A DNA stretch of 21,903 nt, taken from NCBI GenBank assembly GCA_900313155.1, contig OMQE01000031.1, positions 1-21,903 on the forward strand, in the 5' to 3' direction. Shown in pieces: positions 7,659 through 14,862 of the stretch (position 1 is its first letter; every line of letters starts with the position of its first letter). The position numbers were made by a program, and so were the translations under genes. The notes below the pieces were generated by a model. It was given only the letters and a program-made list of their open reading frames with translations, did no database searches and had not been told where the DNA came from. This stretch comes from an uncultured Rhodospirillaceae bacterium (GTDB taxonomy: Bacteria; Pseudomonadota; Alphaproteobacteria; RF32; CAG-239).

Positions 7659-8489
7659 TTAAAGAACAGCATCTCGCATCATTTTGATTTCTGCCGCATA
7701 GCCGGCTAAATCATTCGGCGTTTCTAAAACAATCGGCAATGAACAGATGGCTGAATGCTTAACAAAACGCTTCAGAGCTTCGGCACCGATTTCACCGGCA
7801 CCAATTTTGGCATGTCTGTCCTTATGCGAGCCCAAAGGCATCAAACTATCGTTCAAATGTACGGCCTTTAGCCGTTTTAATCCGATAATTTTATCAAACG
7901 CCGTCAATACACCGTCTAAATCATTTACAATATCATAACCGGCAGCAAACACATGACAAGTATCCATACACACACCAATTTTATCCTTGAGCTCAACACC
8001 ATCTATAATTTCCGCCAATTCTTCAAAACGATAGCCGACTTCCGAACCTTTTCCCGACATCGTTTCCAATAAAACGGTTGTCGTTTGTTCTTTTCTTAAA
8101 ATCCTGTTCAATAAATCAACAATCATCTTAATACCGGTTTTGCTCCCTTGTCCCACATGTGAACCCGGGTGAAAATTGTAGTAATTATCCGGCACATATT
8201 CCATACGTTTCAGGTCATCGGCAAAAACCATTTCGGCAAATTCACGCGTCTTATCATTATCCGAACACGGATTGAGGGTATATGGCGCGTGTGCCACAAT
8301 TTTTGCAAAGTTGTTTTGGCGGGCAAATTCATTATATTTTGCCGCATCTTCTGCATCAATATCCTTCGCTTTTCCGCCCTGCGGATTGCGTGTAAAAAAC
8401 TGAAACGTATCAGCGCCGATAGACTTTGCTTCTTGACCGATATGTTCAAAGCCTTTTGAAATTGACAAATGGCAACCGATATGAAGCAT
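7659..8489 (-). CDS. nfo: Endonuclease IV (deoxyribonuclease IV)
   Basis: Zinc-dependent AP endonuclease of base-excision repair, a TIM-barrel fold unrelated to ExoIII. The 276-residue protein shows the whole metal-ligand set: His67 (AHAPY), His107 (FHPGSH), Glu142 (LLETMSG), Asp176 and His179 (CMDTCH), His211 (HLNDS), Asp224 and His226 (KDRH), and Glu256 (VLETPND). The ATG is preceded closely by AGGA. It lies 6 nt downstream of the SIMPL-domain gene on the same strand, so the two probably share a transcript, and it converges on the S41 protease gene. Confidence 0.95.
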   Translation of the reverse strand: MLHIGCHLSISKGFEHIGQEAKSIGADTFQFFTRNPQGGKAKDIDAEDAAKYNEFARQNNFAKIVAHAPYTLNPCSDNDKTREFAEMVFADDLKRMEYVPDNYYNFHPGSHVGQGSKTGIKMIVDLLNRILRKEQTTTVLLETMSGKGSEVGYRFEELAEIIDGVELKDKIGVCMDTCHVFAAGYDIVNDLDGVLTAFDKIIGLKRLKAVHLNDSLMPLGSHKDRHAKIGAGEIGAEALKRFVKHSAICSLPIVLETPNDLAGYAAEIKMMRDAVL

Positions 8490-8495
8490 CAGTTC

Positions 8496-9206
8496 CTAAT
8501 CTTCCAAGAAATAGTCTATTGTTGCCACCACGCGAACTTTTTTATTGATTTGTGTCGGTTCATAAGCATTCGGATCATCACGTGATTGAATGGATATAAC
8601 CCCCTGATTTGCCGTATGAATTTTGCCAACTTTACTACCGCTGTTTTGAGCAAATTCATAAGCCGCCTGACGCGCATTTTCAGTGGCTTCTTTTAACATT
8701 TCCGGCTTAACTTCGTTCAGTCTGGTGAAAAAGTAAGCGGCATTTTGTTCTTCTAAAACAATGTTTTGCGCAATCAAATCACTGGTTTTAGACAAGGCTT
8801 GAGCGACCAAATCCACGTTGGCCGTACGCACGCTGATAGATTGTTTTAGAATAAAACGAGATGTGCTTGCCGCTGTGTTATCACGATACGGATTTGCCAT
8901 CAGGTCGTTTATTTCCAAAGAACCCTCGGTAATTTCGCCGGCGTCAAAACCTTGCTTGCTCAAAAAAGCCTTTGTTGATTGAGCCTGATTGGCCAAAGTT
9001 TGTTGAATTTCTTGTAAATTATTGCCACTCACCACAATTTTCAGGTTCCAAATGGCTAAATCCGCTTTAACATTTTTTTCGGCCAAACCCTTTACCATCA
9101 CCGAACGATAATCGGCATGTGTTTGATAGTAATAATACCCCGGAAAAAATCCCGCGCAAGCCGCACCAAAAGCCAAAATCAGAGCCGGAACAATTTTATT
9201 ATCCAT
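8496..9206 (-). CDS. SIMPL-domain (DUF541) protein
   Basis: The 236-residue protein has an N-terminal membrane anchor or uncleaved signal (about 7-24), so its body should be periplasmic. From about residue 35 it matches the SIMPL/DUF541 family (YggE-like): VMVKGLAEKNVKADLAIWNL near the start, an Ile/Val-rich repeat of beta strands, and KVRVVATIDYFLED at the end. YggE relatives have been linked to oxidative-stress resistance, but the biochemical role is not established. The ATG has AAAGGA 7 nt upstream. A promoter lies in the divergent gap and it leads into nfo. Confidence 0.85.
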   Translation of the reverse strand: MDNKIVPALILAFGAACAGFFPGYYYYQTHADYRSVMVKGLAEKNVKADLAIWNLKIVVSGNNLQEIQQTLANQAQSTKAFLSKQGFDAGEITEGSLEINDLMANPYRDNTAASTSRFILKQSISVRTANVDLVAQALSKTSDLIAQNIVLEEQNAAYFFTRLNEVKPEMLKEATENARQAAYEFAQNSGSKVGKIHTANQGVISIQSRDDPNAYEPTQINKKVRVVATIDYFLED

Positions 9207-9236
9207 ATTTTTATCCTTTCGCTAAAAAACTTTACT

Positions 9237-9265
9237 TTGACAATAAGCATATTTCTTGTTATTGT
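9237..9265 (+). promoter_or_regulatory. Promoter for the 113-aa unknown gene
   Basis: TTGACA (9237-9242, perfect -35) and TATTGT (9260-9265) are spaced by 17 nt. Transcription would begin near 9272, which excludes the upstream TTG at 9256 as a start and supports ATG 9301. A 7-bp inverted repeat, ACAATAA (9240-9246) and TTATTGT (9259-9265), overlies both elements. Confidence 0.6.
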
Positions 9266-9274
9266 TTTTTTCAA
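9246..9274 (-). promoter_or_regulatory. Promoter for the SIMPL-nfo operon
   Basis: On the - strand TTGAAA (9269-9274) and TATGCT (9246-9251) are separated by 17 nt. This is the correct spacing for a sigma-70-type promoter about 40 nt above the SIMPL start. It overlaps the promoter of the opposite gene. Confidence 0.5.
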
Positions 9275-9300
9275 GAACAAAAATAGTAGCGGTGAAAAAA

Positions 9301-9642
9301 ATGAACGATGCAGATTCAGAACTTAAAGTTTTTTCGGCAATTTTGATGCAGCAGTATATTCGTTTGATGACTGCGGCTCTGTATCACCGTTCTGAAAAAA
9401 AGGTAATTGGTGCAAGCTTTAAAATTTCGGCACAAAACTATGCTAAAATGCGTGAAGATGAGTCTCAAACTTCACTGATTGGTCTGGACCTGAAGTATGA
9501 TGAACAGCAAAATTTGCTCCATGCAACGCCGGATGCCGAGTTTTTAGAAGAATTTGAAAATAATATTATGCGTGATGTGGCACTCAAATTTTATGATACC
9601 AATATGCACCGCTATGCATCCTATATTCTTTTGCAAGAATGA
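9301..9642 (+). CDS. Unknown small soluble protein, 113 aa
   Basis: I do not recognise this gene. The 113-residue product is acidic to neutral with no signal peptide or membrane segment. It contains MQQYIRLMTAALYHRSEKK near the start, an Asp/Glu-rich middle, and an aromatic C-terminus. Predicted mostly helical at both ends. The start at ATG 9301 follows a run of A with only a weak ribosome site (GCGGTGAAAAAA), and the promoter position rules out earlier starts. It is monocistronic, with its own promoter upstream and a strong terminator 14 nt after the stop. Base use resembles its neighbours, so it looks like a native gene. Confidence 0.65.
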   Translation: MNDADSELKVFSAILMQQYIRLMTAALYHRSEKKVIGASFKISAQNYAKMREDESQTSLIGLDLKYDEQQNLLHATPDAEFLEEFENNIMRDVALKFYDTNMHRYASYILLQE

Positions 9643-9655
9643 GAAAGAACTAACA

Positions 9656-9688
9656 AAAAATCCGCAACACCGAATGTTGCGGATTTTT
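9656..9688. terminator. Perfect bidirectional intrinsic terminator
   Basis: AAAAATCCGCAACA (9656-9669) and TGTTGCGGATTTTT (9675-9688) form a 14-bp perfect stem with a CCGAA loop, with A-run and T-run at the ends. It sits between convergent genes. Confidence 0.93.
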
Positions 9689-9705
9689 ATTGTGTGGCAA
9701 GCAGA

Positions 9706-10653
9706 TTATTTAAACAATCCGCCAACACCTTCAGTTAATCCCTTAACACTGTTACTCACACCGTCAACAGCCGCACCGGCAGCTTTTCCGGCACCGTCAA
9801 CTGCGGTATTTGCCGCATTTGCAGCTGTTCCCAAAGCCGCATCTTTTAAGCCGTTCACGCCGCCTAAAATGCTACTCAAATCAGCCTTAGCCACAACATT
9901 GGTCGTTGTTTTCAAAATTTCTTGGAAAATACGCGCCAAACCGTCTTCAATGGTAATACCTTGCTGTTCGGTTCCTAAATTATTGATGGTTATTGTCGGC
10001 AAATTCAAGCTCAAAGACTGCGATGCACCAAGCAAATTAGCAGCCACTGTTGCCACTCCGTTTGCCACCACAACTTTTTTGATAGCCACATTGTATGTAA
10101 TGTCATCAGCCTTGGCTTGCTTCGGTTCAGATTTCTTTGTGCTTGAAGCTGTATTTTTTTGAATATTTGCCAATACATCATTAGCATTTGTGCGGTTCAA
10201 ATTCATCAATTCATATGCAACCTCCGGCTTATCAACTCTAATTTCGTTAATCACCACCGTTTTGGTTTTTGGTCCGGTCTTCTGCGCCAATTCTTTAGCC
10301 AATTTTTTCACTGAATTCACATCAACAGCCACTGAAACATTACCCAATCTGATAATATTATCTTGGCTATATCCGCTTGGGTTTGCCACCGTAATTGAGC
10401 TCACACTGCCTTTACCGTCTAAAAGCGAAAGGTCAATTCCGCCGATATTAACATCTGTTCCCACAGCTTCTGTACCGTATTGATGCACCAGTTGACGCAC
10501 CGTTGCTTGCCAATTATAGTGGTTATAAAGATAATACACCCCACCGATAATGGCAATAATCAAAAATATAATCAGCCCTAAAATCCATTTAAAAGTTTTT
10601 TTGAGCCAACCGCTTTTTTTCTTGTTCGCTTCGTTTGTTTTTTTCTCTGTCAT
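9706..10653 (-). CDS. AsmA/DUF748-like membrane-anchored protein
   Basis: The 315-residue protein has a basic cytoplasmic N-terminus and one membrane helix (about 22-42). Its periplasmic body resembles the N-terminal repeat of AsmA/DUF748 proteins: TDVNIGGIDLSLLDGKGSV, ITVANPSGY, and VVINEIRVDKPEVAYEL. AsmA relatives are thought to bridge or transport lipids between membranes; this one is much shorter than most, so the role is uncertain. The last 44 residues are Gly/Ala-rich and fall into 11-residue repeats (see findings). I chose ATG 10653 because AAGGAG lies 6 nt before it; the ATG at 10659 directly abuts that site. It has its own strong promoter and lies 78 nt below the ScsB-like gene. Confidence 0.65.
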   Translation of the reverse strand: MTEKKTNEANKKKSGWLKKTFKWILGLIIFLIIAIIGGVYYLYNHYNWQATVRQLVHQYGTEAVGTDVNIGGIDLSLLDGKGSVSSITVANPSGYSQDNIIRLGNVSVAVDVNSVKKLAKELAQKTGPKTKTVVINEIRVDKPEVAYELMNLNRTNANDVLANIQKNTASSTKKSEPKQAKADDITYNVAIKKVVVANGVATVAANLLGASQSLSLNLPTITINNLGTEQQGITIEDGLARIFQEILKTTTNVVAKADLSSILGGVNGLKDAALGTAANAANTAVDGAGKAAGAAVDGVSNSVKGLTEGVGGLFK

Positions 10654-10689
10654 TTTCATCTCCTTTAATTATCAAACAGAATTGAGGAG

Positions 10690-10717
10690 ATTATAGCCCA
10701 AAAGAGCATATTGTAAA
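10690..10717 (-). promoter_or_regulatory. Strong promoter of the AsmA-like gene
   Basis: On the - strand TTTACA (10712-10717) and a perfect TATAAT (10690-10695) are separated by 16 nt. Transcription would begin near 10683, giving a leader of about 30 nt with the ribosome site AAGGAG. Confidence 0.75.
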
Positions 10718-10731
10718 TAGCAAAAATGCGT

Positions 10732-13425
10732 TTAGTGATATGTTGTCAACAAGTGGCGAATATCATCAGCATCAAAAATTTCAGGCAAAACAATTCCCTC
10801 ACGAATAAGCGGTGTGAAGAGAACATAAAACGGCAGTCCCTTTCGACCGTATTGCGCCATAAATTCCAACGTTTGCGCGTTATAATCAGTCCAATCTACT
10901 CGCACTAAGTCTAAATGTAAAAACTCTTTCCAATATGCTAAATTTTTCGATGTTAAAACCATTGCGCTGTTATAATGACAGGTTAAACACCAATCAGCCC
11001 CTATTTCCAGTAACACGGAGCGGCCTTGTGCCAATTTGTTTTTAATTAAAGGCATATCTACGGCTGTTTGCCGTTCTTGCAAGCGCCGAGCATAATTTGC
11101 TTCGAAAGCATTATGCGCAATCAGCACGCTGACCGCCAGCAACAAAGCACAAACAATCAGCAACACGTATTTACTTTTTTGCCGAACGAAAATTGCCGTC
11201 TCGGTCGGAATTTGTTTTTCAGCTTCGTCATCCAAAAAACGCATAAAAGAGCCATAAAATCGGCAAAGCAACGCAAACACCAGTAATATTCCGCAAATTT
11301 TAATAACACAAACTATATCGGTCTGTTCAAAAATCAGCACCAAGAACCAACCAATTGTCGCTAATAACAACAATTTTAGTATTATGGACAATTTATTCAT
11401 CCATGCTCCGGGTTTAGGAAATAAATCTTGCGGATTATCCAAAGCCAAAATCACCCAATACGGCACACTTAACCCCACCGCCACTGCTGATAGCAACACA
11501 ACAATATCCATATAACTTCCGGTTAAGGCAAAACCAATGGCTGTGGCTAAATATGGTCCGGTGCAAGGCGTTGCCAACAACACGATCATTGTTCCTAATA
11601 AAACGTCCGCCCCGACATATTTGACCGCCGCACCAAAATCAAGTTGCGGTGCTAAAATATAAAATGCCGTTATCACAAAAATCATTACTACTAAAAAGCT
11701 CACGCTCTGATACTGCATCCCCCAGCCCAGCGAAAGACCGACGACTTTAGCCAATATCACGCCGCATATAATAATGACAAAGCCCAAAAAAATCCCGCAT
11801 ATCGTGAATTTAAGCGAACGTTTCAACGCTACCGAATTTTCTAAATTCTGACTGATTGCCATAATTTTAAGAGATAAAACCGGAAAAACACAAGGCATAA
11901 AATTAAGCAACAATCCGCCGAAAAAAGCCAAAAATATCAGCCCGAAATTCAGCTTGACCGAACGCGTATCAAAAAGTGATGCTCTTTCGGCAAAACGAGA
12001 TTGGCGCAAATAATAGTGATCGTTAAGCCCGGCGCTGATGGTGAACTCGGTTCCGGCTAAATCATACTTCACCGGTTTTTGGGGTAAAAAGCGCACAAAA
12101 ATTCGTTCATCACTCAAACTGATTAGTGGTGCACCAAAAGTTGTATAGCCATCATTTTCTTCCACATAAACCTGAAAACTTTCAACTTTTTCCAGCGCTG
12201 AAAATTCCAAGCGCAAAGACTGTCCGTCGGCGTCATCATCAACCACAAATTTTTCCAATTTTAATTTTGCCGTTTCTGCTTTCGGATTTTGCGACATCGT
12301 TGCCGAAAAAAAGTTTTCATACCCATTTGGAAAAATATCTTCTCCTTTAGGTTCCAACGTCAACGCCAACGCAAATTTCTCCGATTGACACATTTCTATG
12401 GCGTTGCAAACCGTCATTTCCACATTTGCATTAACCTTCAGCGGCTTATTTTCATCTTGAAGAGTCAGTTTTATCGGAATTAAAAAATCGCCGAAATATT
12501 TATGATACGCCGGCAACGCACCACTGCGAAACGGTATCGGATAAAGCACTTCATAACTTGTCACATTTTCCGAATTATCCAAACTGATTTTTATTTTTTG
12601 CAATTCGTCATCAACATTATTGGCCAACACAAAGTGCCTTGAATCGGTAAGAATATGTACACCAATATTCAGCTCTTTTTGCCCTTCAATATATGTCTGC
12701 GGTGAAAGTAGTCGTAATTGAACATATTTTCCGTTCACAAAATCAGTCACCCCTTTATCCGATAACAGCGGATTTTTGTAAATATCACCATACAGAGGCA
12801 ATTTTTTCCATTCTATTTTATCGGCGGCATACTGAACTTTATCCCAAAAAGAAGGTTCTTGTTGCTGTTTTTTCTTAAATTCGTTAATCGCCTTAGGCTC
12901 ATCCGGATTTTCTGCATAAGTCAGAAATTTTTTGAAATTATATACCTTAACAAACTCTCCGTCTTCTGCGGCAATATACGGCACTTCTTGAGCGTCATCA
13001 AAATCTTGCGGACGATGAACTTTTTTGTAAACATGCGGCACCAATTTTTGCTTTATCACATCATTATATATGCCGGAACCTACCCGATATCCGTCTATAA
13101 TATTGCGTAGCAACACCAATCTGGAGAGCAGTTCTTCATCATTATCCTGTGGAAAAAACGGCCTCAAATTATCAATAAAATTATCTTCATAAAAAACGCT
13201 GGTATCCGGATATTTTTTGTAAAAATATTCGCCGATTTCCCACAAAATTGAACCATATTCACCGGCATCAAGCGGTGTTGCCGTGCCTTTTTGTAATTGC
13301 TCTAAACGTTGTTGCGTCAACTGGCCTTCAAAATCCGCCGGCAGCACATATTTTTGAGCTTCTGCCACAGAAGCATTGAAAATCGCTAAAATACAAACTA
13401 TATAAAAAAATAATCGTTTCATCAT
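10732..13425 (-). CDS. ScsB/DsbD-like thiol-disulfide transporter with long periplasmic N-terminus
   Basis: Predicted inner-membrane protein that carries electrons from cytoplasmic thioredoxin to periplasmic disulfide-reductase targets. The 897-residue protein has a signal peptide (1-22). A long N-terminal periplasmic region of about 490 residues contains a DsbD-alpha-like part with Cys340 and Cys346 (VCNAIEMC). Eight or so membrane helices follow (about 495-770), carrying the two conserved transport cysteines in NFMPCVFPVLSLK (Cys512) and ATPCTGPYL (Cys621). A C-terminal thioredoxin-like domain has the WCLTC active site (Cys813, Cys816). The first about 220 residues after the signal match nothing I recognise. 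The frame is open up to a TTG at 13491, but a promoter occupies that DNA, so ATG 13425 (or 13422) is the start, with a weak ribosome site. Confidence 0.85.
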   Translation of the reverse strand: MMKRLFFYIVCILAIFNASVAEAQKYVLPADFEGQLTQQRLEQLQKGTATPLDAGEYGSILWEIGEYFYKKYPDTSVFYEDNFIDNLRPFFPQDNDEELLSRLVLLRNIIDGYRVGSGIYNDVIKQKLVPHVYKKVHRPQDFDDAQEVPYIAAEDGEFVKVYNFKKFLTYAENPDEPKAINEFKKKQQQEPSFWDKVQYAADKIEWKKLPLYGDIYKNPLLSDKGVTDFVNGKYVQLRLLSPQTYIEGQKELNIGVHILTDSRHFVLANNVDDELQKIKISLDNSENVTSYEVLYPIPFRSGALPAYHKYFGDFLIPIKLTLQDENKPLKVNANVEMTVCNAIEMCQSEKFALALTLEPKGEDIFPNGYENFFSATMSQNPKAETAKLKLEKFVVDDDADGQSLRLEFSALEKVESFQVYVEENDGYTTFGAPLISLSDERIFVRFLPQKPVKYDLAGTEFTISAGLNDHYYLRQSRFAERASLFDTRSVKLNFGLIFLAFFGGLLLNFMPCVFPVLSLKIMAISQNLENSVALKRSLKFTICGIFLGFVIIICGVILAKVVGLSLGWGMQYQSVSFLVVMIFVITAFYILAPQLDFGAAVKYVGADVLLGTMIVLLATPCTGPYLATAIGFALTGSYMDIVVLLSAVAVGLSVPYWVILALDNPQDLFPKPGAWMNKLSIILKLLLLATIGWFLVLIFEQTDIVCVIKICGILLVFALLCRFYGSFMRFLDDEAEKQIPTETAIFVRQKSKYVLLIVCALLLAVSVLIAHNAFEANYARRLQERQTAVDMPLIKNKLAQGRSVLLEIGADWCLTCHYNSAMVLTSKNLAYWKEFLHLDLVRVDWTDYNAQTLEFMAQYGRKGLPFYVLFTPLIREGIVLPEIFDADDIRHLLTTYH

Positions 13426-13462
13426 TTTTAGAGATAAATTAACTTTTCTTTTAACTAAAAAG

Positions 13463-13491
13463 ATGATATCATATAAAAGGTAAAGAAACAA
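13463..13491 (-). promoter_or_regulatory. Promoter of the ScsB-like gene
   Basis: On the - strand TTGTTT (13486-13491) and TATCAT (13463-13468) are spaced by 17 nt, 38 nt above ATG 13425. The -10 lies in a 10-bp palindrome, ATGATATCAT (13463-13472), in the gap shared with the divergent yqgE gene. A clear + strand promoter is not visible. Confidence 0.5.
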
Positions 13492-13511
13492 TTATTTTAT
13501 GACTGCGAGCA

Positions 13512-14087
13512 ATGAATAAATTTGACGATAAATATGCCTTAACGGGTAAGTTTTTGGTGGCAATGCCGAAAATAAGCGATGGTGACTACTTTGACCATTC
13601 GTTGGTTTATATTTGTTCGCACGGTCGCAACGGCGCCATGGGGCTGATTGTCAATAAGCGTTATGAAAGCATCAATTTTACAGATTTGACTTTTCAACTG
13701 CCCGTGCGTGATTTTAAGCGTTTGAACGAGGTTAACCTTTATGTTGGCGGACCGCTTGAAAAGGTGCGCGGCATGGTGATTCATTCCACCGATTATTTCA
13801 AAGAGGGTACTGTTGAAATTGGGCAAGGTATTGCTGTTTCTGCCACTTCGCAAATTATTACCGATATTGCTTTTGACCGTGGCCCGTCTGAAAAACTTGT
13901 TGCTCTCGGATACTCTTATTGGGAACCTCACCAACTAGAAGAAGAAATTTATGAAAACGACTGGCTTGTTGTTGATGCTAATCGCCGTCTTTTATTCAAC
14001 ACGCCGGACGAAGAAAAATGGCAACGTGCCATTGATGAAAGCGGAATCAATCTTGATCACTTTGTTGCCATTACCGGCCATAGCTGA
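13512..14087 (+). CDS. yqgE: YqgE/AlgH family protein
   Basis: The 191-residue cytoplasmic protein belongs to the YqgE/AlgH (DUF179) family. Signatures are LTGKFLVAMPKISDGDYFDHSLVYICSH shortened at residues 10-37, the GAMGLIVNK turn, the VGGPLEKVRG segment, and WQRAIDESGINLDHFV at the C-terminus. Its function is not settled: AlgH was named for a regulatory effect on alginate in Pseudomonas, but no activity is established. The ATG at 13512 has only a weak GCGAGC upstream; an ATG at 13500 is out of frame. It diverges from the ScsB-like gene and converges on the Mrr-like gene, with 25 nt between the stops and no recognisable terminator. Confidence 0.92.
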   Translation: MNKFDDKYALTGKFLVAMPKISDGDYFDHSLVYICSHGRNGAMGLIVNKRYESINFTDLTFQLPVRDFKRLNEVNLYVGGPLEKVRGMVIHSTDYFKEGTVEIGQGIAVSATSQIITDIAFDRGPSEKLVALGYSYWEPHQLEEEIYENDWLVVDANRRLLFNTPDEEKWQRAIDESGINLDHFVAITGHS

Positions 14088-14112
14088 TAAGACGTATAAG
14101 ATAGCTATTACA

Positions 14113-14850
14113 TTAAAAAATTTTTAACATTTCATGCAACGTATACAACTCATCCACATTTAATAATAAAACATTGCAATTTTGAGCAAGCTGACGAGCA
14201 GATATAGTATAAGTACTATTACTCACCACTGCAGCAAAGTCAGCTTTATAAAAATCCCTTCCAGCAATAATCTCTTGAACAGCTTTATTTCCAACAGGTT
14301 TATTGTATAATTTGCATTGAATAACAACTGTTACACCATCTTTATCAGCAATTACATCAACACCTTGGTCTAGCGATTTAGACGTCGCTCTAGCATTCCA
14401 TCCACTTTCATTTAATATTTGGGCACACTTTTGTTCAAATTCATAAGGATTATTTACAGAAAAAAGAGTTTCATTAAGATTAACATTTTCTTTCATAAAA
14501 TTTATTGTTCTTTCTATTATATATTGTCTCATTTCCTTAGACATTATCTTTTGGGAATCAACGATATTATCCATAAAATATTTCAGTTCAGCTTCATACT
14601 TATTTGTTCTGATAATTCCATAATCATCTTTATATGCTAGCTGTCTATATTTTTTTATTAAAACATCACTATATTCCTCTACTTTTGCTTCAGCGCATTT
14701 CAGAAGTTCATTATTTTTCTTCTCAATTTGTCTTCTCCCAATAATAAAATAATGTAAAGTCCTTATTAAAGATAAAGATGCTCTTGGCTTTGGTTTAAAC
14801 AAACACTTAATAAGAAAAGAAATTAGGGAAGATTGTCTTGTCCTACGCAT
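14113..14850 (-). CDS. Mrr-like PD-(D/E)xK nuclease domain protein
   Basis: The 245-residue protein ends in a restriction-endonuclease fold of the Mrr_cat type. NPYEFEQ supplies Glu137, GVDVIA supplies Asp165, and VVIQCKLY supplies Gln178 and Lys180. The following EIIAGRDFYKADFAAVVSNS is typical of the family. The N-terminal 130 residues hold a short hydrophobic-basic start, then charged helices, perhaps coiled coil; I recognise no domain there. Mrr relatives cut modified or foreign DNA, but the target here is unknown and no methyltransferase is adjacent. ATG 14850 has TGAGGA about 7 nt upstream; GTG 14862 is an alternative. It begins 12 nt after the stop of the FtsK-like gene. It is more AT-rich than its neighbours, a possible sign of acquisition. 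Confidence 0.78.
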   Translation of the reverse strand: MRRTRQSSLISFLIKCLFKPKPRASLSLIRTLHYFIIGRRQIEKKNNELLKCAEAKVEEYSDVLIKKYRQLAYKDDYGIIRTNKYEAELKYFMDNIVDSQKIMSKEMRQYIIERTINFMKENVNLNETLFSVNNPYEFEQKCAQILNESGWNARATSKSLDQGVDVIADKDGVTVVIQCKLYNKPVGNKAVQEIIAGRDFYKADFAAVVSNSTYTISARQLAQNCNVLLLNVDELYTLHEMLKIF

Positions 14851-14862
14851 ATTTTTCCTCAC

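Noticed and set aside
9554..10162. 202-codon open frame on the + strand, Ala/Pro/Phe-rich
   Set aside because: It overlaps the end of the 113-aa gene, runs through the terminator and is antisense to the AsmA-like gene. Its composition mirrors the Ala/Gly-rich repeats on the other strand.
13426..13491. 22-codon N-terminal extension of the ScsB-like protein from a TTG
   Set aside because: The DNA contains the predicted promoter, and the signal peptide begins at ATG 13425.
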